A stretch of 64,000 nucleotides of DNA from CAVQGZ01 sp963712175 (lineage in GTDB: Bacteria; Actinomycetota; Actinomycetes; Jiangellales; Jiangellaceae): positions 16,482-80,481 of the forward strand of contig CAVQGZ010000011.1 in the NCBI GenBank assembly GCA_963712175.1, in the 5' to 3' direction. A program made the position numbers and the translations under genes. Below are positions 1-8,581 of the stretch, piece by piece. Under the pieces are notes generated by a model. That model did no database searches. It was not told the origin of the DNA and saw only the letters and a program-made list of their open reading frames with translations. Within the stretch, counting starts at the first letter, position 1; each line of letters opens with the position of its first letter.

Positions 1-102
1 CACCCGACCCAAGCGCTCCCAGCAGTCGCGCCGCGCGTAGGCAGGATTCGTGGTGTCGGCGAGGAACGACACGCTGGGCTGGTCACGCACGGTGTAGGGC
101 AT
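1..102 (-). CDS. 5' end of an unidentified gene, cut by the window edge
   Basis: The minus strand reads ATG at 102 followed by 34 open codons to the window edge, beginning MPYTVRDQPSVSFLADTTNP. The start codon lies inside the last codons of the beta-galactosidase gene, whose stop is at 83-85, so the two genes overlap by 20 bp and would be translationally coupled. That arrangement suggests a third member of the sugar operon. Too little sequence is present to assign a family. A glycoside hydrolase would fit the context, but that is only a guess from position. Confidence 0.45.
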   Translation of the reverse strand, partial: MPYTVRDQPSVSFLADTTNPAYARRDCWERLGRV

Positions 103-3100
103 GGGGCACCTCGTCTGTGATGGCTCGGCTCGTCGGCCTCGCGTCGGTCCTGCGCAGCCGGATCGCCACGCGATACGTGCGGCCCGCTGGCATGCGGTAG
201 GGGTCCAGCAGTGCCGCTGCCCCCGGCTTGTCGCCGCCGACGCCGCGCTGCCGCCCGACGGTGAGGGTCAGCGCGTCACGTCGGGGAAGCTCGTGGGAGT
301 GCTGTGCACGGTCGAGGTCGCGCTGCGTGTACGGCCAGGCCGTGAACTCCATCGTGTCGCCGGAGCAGTCCTCGACGAGGAGGCCGTCGGAGTCGCGCAG
401 CACCTCCAGCCACCGCACGCCAGTCCGGTTGCCGTTCTCCTGGGGCCGGACGTAGGGGTGGGTCAGCTCTGCCACCGTCGTCTCGTGGATGCCGGTCCAC
501 GCGCCGTGGGCGCGATCGACATAGGTCTCGTGCGGGCCCTTGCCGTACCAGCGCACTCGCTGGGCACCGGCGAGCTCCGTGGTCAGGCCGAGCCGAATCA
601 TCTCGCGAGCCGGCACCACTTGGTGGACCACGTCCAGGGTGCCGTCAGCGGCCAGCCGGTACTGCAGCGTCGCCGCTCGCAGCAGTGGCGAGCGGACCAG
701 CAGGGTCACCCGCAGACCGTCCTCGTCGACGGCGTCCTCGACCCGCGCGACTCGGGGGCGAGCGAGGCGCCACAGCCGGTCCGGGAGCAGCGGCTCCAGC
801 CACGCCGCGCCGTTGGCGAAACCCCGCTCGTTGTCGGTCGGTGCTCGCCAGTACACCGGACGCAACGCCCCTGCGAGGACGTCGACGCCGCCCACGCGCC
901 ACGAGGTCAGCGCGCCCGTTCGTGCGTCGATCTCCACCAGACCCGCGCCGACGTCAGCCCGCAGCGTGTGACCTTCGCGCAGCAGCCGGACCGGTCCTGG
1001 TGCAGACCCTCCCGCGATCGGCCTGGCGGATGTGCGCCGCCGCGAGCGGTCACGTGGCCGCAGGACGAACTCGTCGAAGGCCACCTCGGCCCCGGCCTGC
1101 GACCACGGAGTCGGCTCACGGCGCCGCCAGCGGAACCGGACGACCCGCTCGGCCGGGGCCGGCGCCGCTGAGGGGACGACCCACTCGCGCGAGCCACCGG
1201 GTGGGACCGACACGGAGGGCAGCGACTCGGTGTGGGTCACAGCGCCGTCGTCGCGAACCTCGAGCACGGGATCGAAGGCGTCGAGATCGGTGAAGGAGTG
1301 CCGGTTCGTCACTCGGTACCGGCCGGCGGCGGGGTCGAGCGGCCTCACCTCGATCGGCCGGTAGCACCATCGCACCTCGTAGGCACTCGGGTGCGGCGTT
1401 CGATCGGCAGCCAGGATGCCGTTGAGCAGGAACGTGCCGTGGTGCGGCGTGTCGCCGAAGTCCCCTCCGTAGTGCCAACGCTCCTGCCCGTCCGGGCCCG
1501 TCTGACGAATGGCCTGGTCGACGTAGTCCCAGATGAAGCCACCGACCACGTTCGGGTACCGGAAGAACACGTCGACGTGCTCGGCGAGGTTGCCGACACT
1601 GTTCTGCATCGCATGGGCGTACTCGCACTGCAGCACCGGGCGACCGATGAGCATCTCCTGCGTGACGTCCTTGTCGTCGGTGAGCAGCCGGTTCTGCAGC
1701 TTCGTGAGCGGGCCGAACGTCAGCGGCTCTCGGCGACCGAGGGCGGCCATCTGCTCGGCAGTGGCGTACATCCGCGACACCACATCGCTGATGGCTGGGT
1801 CGTGGTCGCCCTCGTAGTGAAAGGGCCGGGTGTCGTCCAGGTGCCGGGCGGCGCGCTTCATCTGCACGAAGGCGCCTCCGTCGCGTCCGCCCTCACCGGC
1901 CTCGTTGCCCAGGGACCACATGATGATGCTCGGGTGGTTGCGGTCGGCCAGCACCATCCGCTCCATGCGGTCCACGCAGTGGCCGACCCAGAGTGGGTTG
2001 TCCCCCGGAACGTTCTTGCGACGGACGCCGTGCGACTCCAGGTCGCACTCGTCCATCACGTAGAGCCCGAGCTCGTCGCAGAGGTCGTAGAAGACCTGCG
2101 GGTTGGGGTAGTGGCTGGTGCGGATCGCGTTGATGTTGAGGCTCTTGGCAAGCAGCAGGTCCTCGCGGTACCGCTCGGTCGGGACAGCCCACGCGTGGTC
2201 GGGGTCGAAGTCGTGCCGGTTGACCCCGAGCAGCGTGATGGGCTGACCGTTGACGAGCAGGCGTTCGTCACGGATCTGCACCGTGCGGAACCCGATGCGA
2301 AGCGCCAACGCCTGCACCAGTGTCCCGTCACGACGCAGCAGCACCGTGACCCCGTAGAGGTGCGGGGTCTCCGCAGTCCAGGCCGACACCTGCGGCAGAT
2401 GCGTGCTCAGCACGACAGCGGACTCCTGGCCCGGTCCGAGGGTCACCGTGTCGGTGCCCACCGGTCGGCTGGCACCCGAGTCGGGCTCGGTGAGCACGAC
2501 CTCGACCTCCGCGCTCGCTTCGACGTCGGCGTGGTTGACGACGCTGAGCTGCGTCGTCAGCGTCCCGTCGGTGTAGGTCGAGCCGAGCTGTGCTCGCGCC
2601 CAGACGTCGCGCACCGCCAGCTTCGGCTCGGCGCGAAGGTAGACCGGACGGAAGATGCCGCTGAGGTACCACATGTCCTGGCCGTCGAGGTAGCTGCTGG
2701 CGGCGTAGCGCAGCACGACGACGGTGAGCCTGTTCTCCCCATCGACGAGGTGCTCGGTCACGTCGAACTCAGCGGGCAGGAAGGACCCCTGCGTGTAGCC
2801 GACCCGCCGACCGTTGAGGACGACCGAGGCACCCGCCTTGACTCCCTCCAGGACGAGGGTGACACGCTTCGTGGACCAGTCAGGCGGGACGGTGAACGTG
2901 CGGGCGTAGACCCCGGCCTCGTTCAGCTCCGGGTCGATGTCAGGGATGCGGTCACGCCGGGTGCCCAGTGCCGGCGGGAACCGGTTGGCAAGGTAGTTGG
3001 GTTTGCCGTGGCCCTGCAGCTGCCAGACACCCGGCACGGTGATCTGCTGGTCCCCCCGCGGCCCGGCTTCGCCCAGGGCCTCCAGGTCCACGCCCTGCAG

Positions 3101-3253
3101 CCCGTTCAGCCACTCGAACGACCATCGCCCGTCGAGGTCGACCCGCATGGCTCGCCCTGCCTGCAGGTCGTCCAAGGAGCTGTAGGACGGCAGGAGGGAG
3201 CGACCTCGTTCTCGGTTCACCCCGACGACCGTGGGGTCGCGCCAGGCGGTCAT
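83..3253 (-). CDS. lacZ: Beta-galactosidase, glycoside hydrolase family 2 (LacZ type)
   Basis: The 1056-residue protein has the full length and domain order of the large GH2 beta-galactosidases: N-terminal sugar-binding jelly roll, immunoglobulin-like domain, TIM barrel, second immunoglobulin-like domain and C-terminal beta-sandwich. The acid/base glutamate is E451 in WSLGNEAGEG and the nucleophile is E544 in CEYAHAMQNS, matching the E. coli LacZ pattern. There is no signal peptide, so it acts in the cytoplasm on an imported galactoside. It starts 3 nt after the stop of the MFS transporter gene, so the two are probably coupled. The substrate could be lactose, a plant galactoside or another beta-galactoside. 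No local regulator is visible. Confidence 0.93.
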   Translation of the reverse strand: MTAWRDPTVVGVNRERGRSLLPSYSSLDDLQAGRAMRVDLDGRWSFEWLNGLQGVDLEALGEAGPRGDQQITVPGVWQLQGHGKPNYLANRFPPALGTRRDRIPDIDPELNEAGVYARTFTVPPDWSTKRVTLVLEGVKAGASVVLNGRRVGYTQGSFLPAEFDVTEHLVDGENRLTVVVLRYAASSYLDGQDMWYLSGIFRPVYLRAEPKLAVRDVWARAQLGSTYTDGTLTTQLSVVNHADVEASAEVEVVLTEPDSGASRPVGTDTVTLGPGQESAVVLSTHLPQVSAWTAETPHLYGVTVLLRRDGTLVQALALRIGFRTVQIRDERLLVNGQPITLLGVNRHDFDPDHAWAVPTERYREDLLLAKSLNINAIRTSHYPNPQVFYDLCDELGLYVMDECDLESHGVRRKNVPGDNPLWVGHCVDRMERMVLADRNHPSIIMWSLGNEAGEGGRDGGAFVQMKRAARHLDDTRPFHYEGDHDPAISDVVSRMYATAEQMAALGRREPLTFGPLTKLQNRLLTDDKDVTQEMLIGRPVLQCEYAHAMQNSVGNLAEHVDVFFRYPNVVGGFIWDYVDQAIRQTGPDGQERWHYGGDFGDTPHHGTFLLNGILAADRTPHPSAYEVRWCYRPIEVRPLDPAAGRYRVTNRHSFTDLDAFDPVLEVRDDGAVTHTESLPSVSVPPGGSREWVVPSAAPAPAERVVRFRWRRREPTPWSQAGAEVAFDEFVLRPRDRSRRRTSARPIAGGSAPGPVRLLREGHTLRADVGAGLVEIDARTGALTSWRVGGVDVLAGALRPVYWRAPTDNERGFANGAAWLEPLLPDRLWRLARPRVARVEDAVDEDGLRVTLLVRSPLLRAATLQYRLAADGTLDVVHQVVPAREMIRLGLTTELAGAQRVRWYGKGPHETYVDRAHGAWTGIHETTVAELTHPYVRPQENGNRTGVRWLEVLRDSDGLLVEDCSGDTMEFTAWPYTQRDLDRAQHSHELPRRDALTLTVGRQRGVGGDKPGAAALLDPYRMPAGRTYRVAIRLRRTDARPTSRAITDEVPHALHRA

Positions 3254-3256
3254 GGC

Positions 3257-4600
3257 TTAAGGCACACCCTTGACCCGCATGACGAGGACGGCGCCGAGGA
3301 TGGTGAGCGCAGCCCCGGCCAGGTAGAGACTCTGGTAGGCGACGTCGTAGCCGGAATCGCGCAGCAACGTCACGACGACGCCGGCCGTCACCGGTGCGAG
3401 CACCTGGGGCAGTGCGTTCGCGATGTTGACCACGCCCAGGTCCTTCGCACGGTCCTCCGGGCGGGGCAGCACCCGGCTGATCAGTGCGAGGTCGACGGCC
3501 GTGTAGGAGCCGAAGCCCGCCCCCATCACGATCGCGGCGACAGTCACCATCCCGACGTCTCGGGAGAAGGCGAGGATGACAAGGGAGCTGGCGATGATGA
3601 ACGAGGCGATCATCACGAACACCCGAACCTTGCCCACCCGGTCCGACAGCGGTCCCGTCACCAGCGCGAAGATGAGCAGCGCCACGATGTAGTAGGTGAG
3701 GATGCCCGCCACCGTCGTGTCCGCCTCCGTCGGTGCGAGCTCGAGCACGTCGCGGGCGAAGAAGAGCAGGTAGGTGGTGACGAACGCGTTGCCGAGCACG
3801 ACGAGGAAACGGGTGATCCACACCCACCCGAAGTCGGGATGCTTGCGTGGGTCCACCCAGAACCCGCGAACGAAGGGGCCCCACTGCAGGCTCGGGATAC
3901 CCGCGCGGTCGAGTGGGGTGTCGCGCATCCGCCAGACGAAGAGTCCGGCGCTGAGCCCGAGGACGACGGCAACGGCGATGTAGCGGGGCCCCTGCCCACC
4001 CACGTCCTCCGACCCGATCTCCACACCCGTCTGCGGGATCAGCGCCACGATGATCGCCCCGACCATGACACCGAGCGGCTGGGCCGCCCCCACGACGGCA
4101 GACACGGTCCCGCGCTGACCAACCGGCACCTGGTCGGGGATGATGGCGGTCAGCGCTGCGTAGGAGGCGTTGAGGGTCAGCTGAGCCATGGCCCAGCCCA
4201 GCGCGAGCGCACCCAGGACAGGCGCCAACGGGAGCAGGACCAGCACGGCGACCGCCGCAACGCTCGACCACAGCACCCAGGGGCGCCGACGCCCCAGGCG
4301 CGAGCCGGTGCGGTCGCTCAGGGCCCCGGCCAGCGGGTTGGCCACCAAGGAGACGAGCGCGCCCAGTGTCAGGACGAGACTGAGGCTGGTCTCCTTGCTG
4401 TCCGGGGTGAGTCCCTCCACCTGCAGCGGCAGCAGGAACTGGATGGGCGTGAAGAACGCGGTCCAGATGCCCAGGTTGGCCAGGGCGACGACCGCGATCG
4501 TGCCCTTCCCCACCCGGACCGTCGGCTCGGCCAAGGGGTTCAGCATCACGTCGGACATGCTGCGGTCTTCCTGCCCGCCGGCACCAAGGGGCTCACTCAC
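3257..4600 (-). CDS. MFS transporter, probable sugar/glycoside importer
   Basis: The protein is about 447 residues with roughly 12 hydrophobic helices and the A-like motif DRTGSRLGRRRPW in the loop after helix 2, typical of sugar-transporting major facilitator proteins (GPH/SLC45-like). It lies directly upstream of the beta-galactosidase gene with 3 nt between them, so it most likely brings in the galactoside that the enzyme cleaves. I chose the GTG at 4600 because GGGAGA sits 8 nt upstream. The ATG at 4558 also has a fair SD (AGGAAG) and is an alternative start. The first membrane helix begins after both. Confidence 0.85.
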   Translation of the reverse strand: MSEPLGAGGQEDRSMSDVMLNPLAEPTVRVGKGTIAVVALANLGIWTAFFTPIQFLLPLQVEGLTPDSKETSLSLVLTLGALVSLVANPLAGALSDRTGSRLGRRRPWVLWSSVAAVAVLVLLPLAPVLGALALGWAMAQLTLNASYAALTAIIPDQVPVGQRGTVSAVVGAAQPLGVMVGAIIVALIPQTGVEIGSEDVGGQGPRYIAVAVVLGLSAGLFVWRMRDTPLDRAGIPSLQWGPFVRGFWVDPRKHPDFGWVWITRFLVVLGNAFVTTYLLFFARDVLELAPTEADTTVAGILTYYIVALLIFALVTGPLSDRVGKVRVFVMIASFIIASSLVILAFSRDVGMVTVAAIVMGAGFGSYTAVDLALISRVLPRPEDRAKDLGVVNIANALPQVLAPVTAGVVVTLLRDSGYDVAYQSLYLAGAALTILGAVLVMRVKGVP

Positions 4601-4681
4601 AACCGTCTCTCCCGTCAGCGACTGCCGCGAAGAATGGCACAAAGCCGACACCGGGGACGGTTGATCGGTGAAGTGGGACCG

Positions 4682-5221
4682 CTAGGACCTCTCGGGCTCC
4701 GTCGCCTGGCGCACCGGCAGCACGACCTCGTTGCGGCGCAGGAACCACGGGGTCCACGGCGGGTCGAAGCGCGCCCAGCGCAGTGGGCCGTCCTGCCGCC
4801 AACCGGCGGCTTCGACGGCCTCCTGCAGCGCGACCGCCTGGCGCCGGAACGAGCCGGCGCTCCAGCGACCGGAGAACCGCGCGGCTGCGGCTGTCTGCTC
4901 GGGGACCTCGCGGAGCACGACTCGGCTGTCACCGGGAACCGGGAGCGACGAGGCGTTCGCGTCGGCGGGCATGACGAACGACACCTGGAACGTGCTGGCC
5001 GCGGTGACGTCGTCGACCTCGTCTCGAGCCTGCTGCAGGACGGGCGCCGTCATCGCGACGCCACCTCGACTGATGTAGCCGACGAGCGGACGGAACCCGG
5101 TCGTACCGGCCGACTCGAACGAGCCGGCGACCTCGACCTCGGCCACGACGTGGCTGGGGTAGCGCCGTAGCTCGAACCCCTCGTGCCGGGCGAGCACCTC
5201 GTACGGTTGCTGCTCGGTCAT
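4682..5221 (-). CDS. SOUL family heme-binding protein
   Basis: The 179-residue protein begins with the family's characteristic pattern: YEVLARHEGFELRRYPSHVV, then a region around FRPLVGYISRGGVAMTAPV (compare the SOUL I.MT.PV motif), and ends after a short beta-strand/helix domain with FDPPWTPWFLRRNEV. SOUL proteins bind heme or other tetrapyrroles. The function of the bacterial members is unsettled. Its ATG overlaps the TGA of the upstream SCP2-like gene by 4 bp (ATGA), so the two are co-translated. No signal peptide is seen. Confidence 0.85.
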   Translation of the reverse strand: MTEQQPYEVLARHEGFELRRYPSHVVAEVEVAGSFESAGTTGFRPLVGYISRGGVAMTAPVLQQARDEVDDVTAASTFQVSFVMPADANASSLPVPGDSRVVLREVPEQTAAAARFSGRWSAGSFRRQAVALQEAVEAAGWRQDGPLRWARFDPPWTPWFLRRNEVVLPVRQATEPERS

Positions 5222-5619
5222 GGCGATCCGAGAGCGTCGGCGGCGATCCTCGGATACACCGCCTGGCAGGCGTGCAGGAGCGGCTCGAGCTGCATCGCCC
5301 TGGACTTCGATCCGGACACCTTGAGCTTGCGGAACAGCAGAGCCTTGCCCAGGGGCAGGGTGCCCAGGAGCAGCTGGTGCATGGAGTTCGCGCTGAGCCG
5401 GGCCGTCAGTGTGGCGTCGGCTCCGATCGGGGCGAACGTGGTCTCGACCGGCCGCGACCGCCCGTCCACCCAGATGTCGGCTCCGGGGTTGTCCAGCCGG
5501 AAGTTGATGATCATCTGAAGGTCGACGAGCTCGTTCAGCGACTCGTCGTCGGCGATCTCGGCGAACATCGACGAGTAGACACTGCGCAGCTGCGAGTCGT
5601 CAGCGTAGATGCGGCCCAT
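5218..5619 (-). CDS. SCP-2 sterol-transfer-like protein
   Basis: The 133-residue product, starting MGRIYADDSQL, has the size and hydrophobic-pocket pattern of a single SCP-2-like lipid-binding domain: a strand around ADIWVDGRSRPVETTFAP, then ATLTARLSANSMHQLLLG, then a helix at GKALLFRKLKVSGS. Such domains bind sterols or fatty acyl groups in a hydrophobic tunnel. The start at 5619 is chosen because the reading frame upstream has a shadow-like composition. GGTGAGG lies just before the ATG. It is coupled to the SOUL gene by a 4-bp overlap, which suggests that the two handle related hydrophobic ligands. Confidence 0.7.
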   Translation of the reverse strand: MGRIYADDSQLRSVYSSMFAEIADDESLNELVDLQMIINFRLDNPGADIWVDGRSRPVETTFAPIGADATLTARLSANSMHQLLLGTLPLGKALLFRKLKVSGSKSRAMQLEPLLHACQAVYPRIAADALGSP

Positions 5620-5668
5620 GGCCTCACCATACGGATCGCGGTGCGCGAACGTGGGATGGCGAGGGCTC

Positions 5669-6100
5669 CTACGACTCCCCCGGCACGCGCCACGCGACGC
5701 CGTCGAAGCGCGAGAAGTCGTTGTCGAAGGAGACGATGCCGCACCGGTTCTCGATGGCAAGAGCCGCGAGGTGCGCATCGTTCACCAGGTTGCCGGCGGT
5801 TGAGATCGGGCCGAGCAGGGCGCGTACGAGGCGCGCATGGTCGACACTCGGCTGCACGACGACAGCAGGTGGCGCCGACAACCACGCGTCGACCCGGTCC
5901 ATCGCCCCATCCAGCGTCAGCGGTGCTTCGAAAAGCCCGTCGCGGGTCGCCAGGCGCACGAAGGCGAGGAGCGCGACCCAGGCGAAGGCCACGGTCTCAC
6001 CGCCCGAGAGAGCCCCGTCCAGCCAGCGGCGGGAGCGCTCGTGGTGCTGCGCGTCGGAGTTCACGGCATAGAGCAACACGTTGGCGTCGACCAGGTTCAC
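5669..6100 (-). CDS. vapC: VapC-type PIN-domain toxin
   Basis: The 143-residue protein has a PIN fold: N-terminal MNLVDANVLLYAVN with the first metal-binding aspartate (D5), NDAHLAALAIE in the C-terminal half and SFDNDFSRFDGVAW near the end, which give the remaining acidic residues. VapC toxins are magnesium-dependent ribonucleases that cut tRNA or rRNA. The gene starts with GTG at 6100, and the antitoxin stop codon overlaps it (GTGA), the standard coupling of vapBC operons. The central glutamate common in other VapCs is not obvious. The central pattern WVALLAFVRLAT is typical of a known VapC subgroup. Confidence 0.88.
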   Translation of the reverse strand: MNLVDANVLLYAVNSDAQHHERSRRWLDGALSGGETVAFAWVALLAFVRLATRDGLFEAPLTLDGAMDRVDAWLSAPPAVVVQPSVDHARLVRALLGPISTAGNLVNDAHLAALAIENRCGIVSFDNDFSRFDGVAWRVPGES

Positions 6101-6360
6101 GAGCCCAGCCGCATCCGACGCAGCAGGTCCTCGTCCTCGAGGTCGGCCGAGATCGACAGGGCGCGATCGAGGTTGACGATGCTTCGCCCCATCGCGGCCG
6201 GCTGCGTCGTGAAGGGTCGTGACATGCCCGTCTCGCGGACTCCGTTGCGGATGGCGTCGTTGACCGCCTCCTTGAAGGTCAGTCCCCGTTCCGACATCCG
6301 ACGCCGGATGAGCTGCTCGGTGTCCGGATCGAGCGTGACCGTGGTGCGCACGAGGAGCAT
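6097..6360 (-). CDS. vapB: VapB-type antitoxin (ribbon-helix-helix)
   Basis: The 87-residue protein starts MLLVRTTVTLDPDTEQLIRR, a ribbon-helix-helix DNA-binding segment, followed by ERGLTFKEAVNDAIRNG, the second helix of that fold. The acidic C-terminal tail (SADLEDEDLLRRM) is the part that would wrap around and inhibit the PIN toxin. The ATG at 6360 is used because the frame upstream runs antisense into the receptor gene's region. VapB and VapBC complexes normally repress their own promoter. A matching inverted repeat lies just upstream at 6365-6391. Confidence 0.85.
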   Translation of the reverse strand: MLLVRTTVTLDPDTEQLIRRRMSERGLTFKEAVNDAIRNGVRETGMSRPFTTQPAAMGRSIVNLDRALSISADLEDEDLLRRMRLGS

Positions 6361-6364
6361 CGTA

Positions 6365-6391
6365 GCATCACCACCAATGATGCTGTGATGC
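6365..6391. promoter_or_regulatory. Inverted repeat, candidate vapBC operator
   Basis: GCATCAC at 6365-6371 is repeated in inverted orientation as GTGATGC at 6385-6391, with a 13-nt spacer that itself contains GATGC. The repeat fills the 31-nt gap between the receptor gene's stop (6392) and the vapB start (6360). It is the right size and place for a ribbon-helix-helix operator. It could alternatively be part of a terminator for the receptor operon, although no T-run follows. Confidence 0.4.
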
Positions 6392-8581
6392 TCACCGCCT
6401 GGTCTGGATGCGGCCGGAGGCGGAGCTGAGGTCGAGCGTGTAGAGGTCCGCGGGCTCGCCATCGAGCGCGACGACGCCCTGCGCGGGTTCGAGGTGCCAC
6501 TGTCGCTGGGTGGACTCATCAGCGGTCGTGGGGTCGACGAGGACACTGTCGACCTTCGACAGTGAGGCCAGGGCGAGCGCCCGGCGTACGGGGTCACCCC
6601 ACGCGCCGAACGTCAACGATCCGGTGTCGAGCACACCCGTTGCCACCGAACCGCTGGCCATGCCGACATGCATGTCCAGGTCGACGTCGATGCCGTCACT
6701 GTCGCTGTCCAACCCGAGCCGCAGGTCTGTGGCGAACGTGAGGGCGTCGGCGCCACCCGCCCCGACGTCGTCCTCGGCGAGGAAGAGGTAGCGGTCCGCG
6801 GCGACCCTCACGCGTTCCAGGCCCGTCCGCTCGGCGAGCGTCTCAGCCAGCTCGGCGGAACGCTGGAGCGCCTGACCCAGGAGCTCGGGGTCGTCGTGCG
6901 CCTGAGAAGGAGCCAGGGTGACGGCGACGACCGTGGCCCGCCTCGTGCGTTCACCGGACCCCACGATGGCGCCCCCGTCGTCGACGAGCGCACGTGGGAG
7001 CACTGCGAGGAGGAGCTGACGGGTTCGCTCGTACTCAGCGGTCAGCTCGGACTCCTGCTCGTCCAGCGCATCAGCCATCGCCGACAGTCGACGCGCGAGA
7101 TCCCCGAACTCGTCGCCTCGAGCAGTGTCGATGTCAGGGTCTCGGTCTCCCTGTGCGATGCCTTCGGCCGCCTCCACGGTCGGCCTGATCGGCCGGGTCA
7201 GCAGGCGGGCCATCCATGCCCCGAGAGCCGCCACCACCGGCAGCACGATCGCGAGGACGATGGCGATCTGGAGCAGGTAGCGCAGCAGCGGCTGCAGCGC
7301 GACCGACCGCGGCACCTCGGTGACGACGACCCACTGCCGACCGCTCGCGCTGAAGGACTCCGCGGCCGCGAACGTCGAGTCACCGAAGTAGTCACGAGCG
7401 GGCCCGCGGAACTGCTCCCCGTCGATTGCCGCGCGAACCGGCGCGGTGTCGATCACCTGGACACCGACCGGCGAGCCGACGACGTCGATGATCTGCGCCT
7501 CGGCCTGGTCGGACTCGTCGCCCCGACGCAGCCGATCGAGATAGGCGTCAGGGTCGTCTGTCCACGCGCGCGGCTCGCTCTGCAACCGGCCGGCTGCGTC
7601 GACGATGTAGGTGTCGCCCTCCCCGAGACCAACGGCCTCCCACTCGCCGTCTGCGCTGGTGACGGAGTTGAGCGCCTCGACCGGGATCTCGAGGGCCAGG
7701 CCGCCGACCACCTTCGCCCCATTGCTCAGCGGGCTGACCGCGTAGAGAGCCGGGCGTCCGTTCGCCGAGATCGAGAAGTCCGTCAGCAGTGTCGATCCGA
7801 CCCGTGCACGCGGAAGCCCGGTACTCACCACCTGCGCCAGGGCGCCCTGTGAGTACGGCCCGCTCACCAGGCTCGTCCCTACGTCGTTGCCCTTGTCCAG
7901 CGTGTACACGATGGTGCCCGTGTCGTCGATGAGCAGTACGTCGCCGCCGGCCTTGGAGTCCGAGAATGCCCGAACGGCGTCGTTGACCGAGGCGTTCACC
8001 TCGGAGTAGCCGGTCGCGTCGCCCGCGTCCACCGGCGGTGGTTCACCCGGCGGGCGAACCGTGTAGTGGTACTGCACCCACTGAGCGGCCGCCCTCGAGG
8101 GCACCAGCTCCGACGCGGTGACCGGGCCCACACCGGCCTCGTCGAGCGCAGCCACGACCCTCTGCTCGTAGTACCCGTCCAGCTCCGCACGCTCTTGCGG
8201 TGTCAGGCTCAGGTCGTCGAGCTCCGCAAACTCTCGAGCGAGATCTTCGAGCACGCCTGCCACCGCGACATCGGACGCCGCGACCGACACCTCGTCGATG
8301 AGTCGCTCCGTGCCCGCCTGGATGCTGGCGGAGCGGGTTGTGCCCACCGCCGCGAGCTGGTTCTCGGTGTTGCGAACCAGGAGCTCGCGCGCCGCCACGA
8401 AGTTGACCGCGCCGAAGGTGGCCACCGCGAGCAGGGCTGTGACCACGAGAGCCGCCGCCAGCTGGCGGCGCAGCCTGCGCGGGCGGCGCCATCGCGGCAG
8501 CGACGCGAAACGCTTCTCGATGTCATGCGCGGCCTCGCTGGACCCCGGCGGATGCTCGCCGCCTGCCGCAGACACGCTCAC
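6392..8581 (-). CDS. Membrane receptor with Cache-like sensor, HAMP and degenerate class III cyclase domain (copy B)
   Basis: The 729-residue protein has one membrane helix near residues 38-62, a large extracytoplasmic region of about 370 residues with Cache-like features, a second helix near 435-460, a HAMP linker and a C-terminal domain (about 530-700) shaped like a class III adenylyl cyclase. Where active cyclases carry FADIVGFT this one reads VVAVTLAPS, so the first metal-binding aspartate is lost. VAADRYLF keeps the second aspartate, while FGAWGDPVRRALALAS lacks the catalytic Asn and Arg. It is predicted to be inactive as a cyclase. It overlaps the channel gene by 4 bp and is the last gene of the three-gene operon. 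Confidence 0.8.
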   Translation of the reverse strand: MSVSAAGGEHPPGSSEAAHDIEKRFASLPRWRRPRRLRRQLAAALVVTALLAVATFGAVNFVAARELLVRNTENQLAAVGTTRSASIQAGTERLIDEVSVAASDVAVAGVLEDLAREFAELDDLSLTPQERAELDGYYEQRVVAALDEAGVGPVTASELVPSRAAAQWVQYHYTVRPPGEPPPVDAGDATGYSEVNASVNDAVRAFSDSKAGGDVLLIDDTGTIVYTLDKGNDVGTSLVSGPYSQGALAQVVSTGLPRARVGSTLLTDFSISANGRPALYAVSPLSNGAKVVGGLALEIPVEALNSVTSADGEWEAVGLGEGDTYIVDAAGRLQSEPRAWTDDPDAYLDRLRRGDESDQAEAQIIDVVGSPVGVQVIDTAPVRAAIDGEQFRGPARDYFGDSTFAAAESFSASGRQWVVVTEVPRSVALQPLLRYLLQIAIVLAIVLPVVAALGAWMARLLTRPIRPTVEAAEGIAQGDRDPDIDTARGDEFGDLARRLSAMADALDEQESELTAEYERTRQLLLAVLPRALVDDGGAIVGSGERTRRATVVAVTLAPSQAHDDPELLGQALQRSAELAETLAERTGLERVRVAADRYLFLAEDDVGAGGADALTFATDLRLGLDSDSDGIDVDLDMHVGMASGSVATGVLDTGSLTFGAWGDPVRRALALASLSKVDSVLVDPTTADESTQRQWHLEPAQGVVALDGEPADLYTLDLSSASGRIQTRR

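Noticed and set aside
1232..5170. Very long open frame on the plus strand opposite the beta-galactosidase and transporter genes
   Set aside because: It is the antisense of two recognisable genes. High GC removes stop codons in the mirror frames, and its composition (His/Val/Arg-rich) is that of a shadow.
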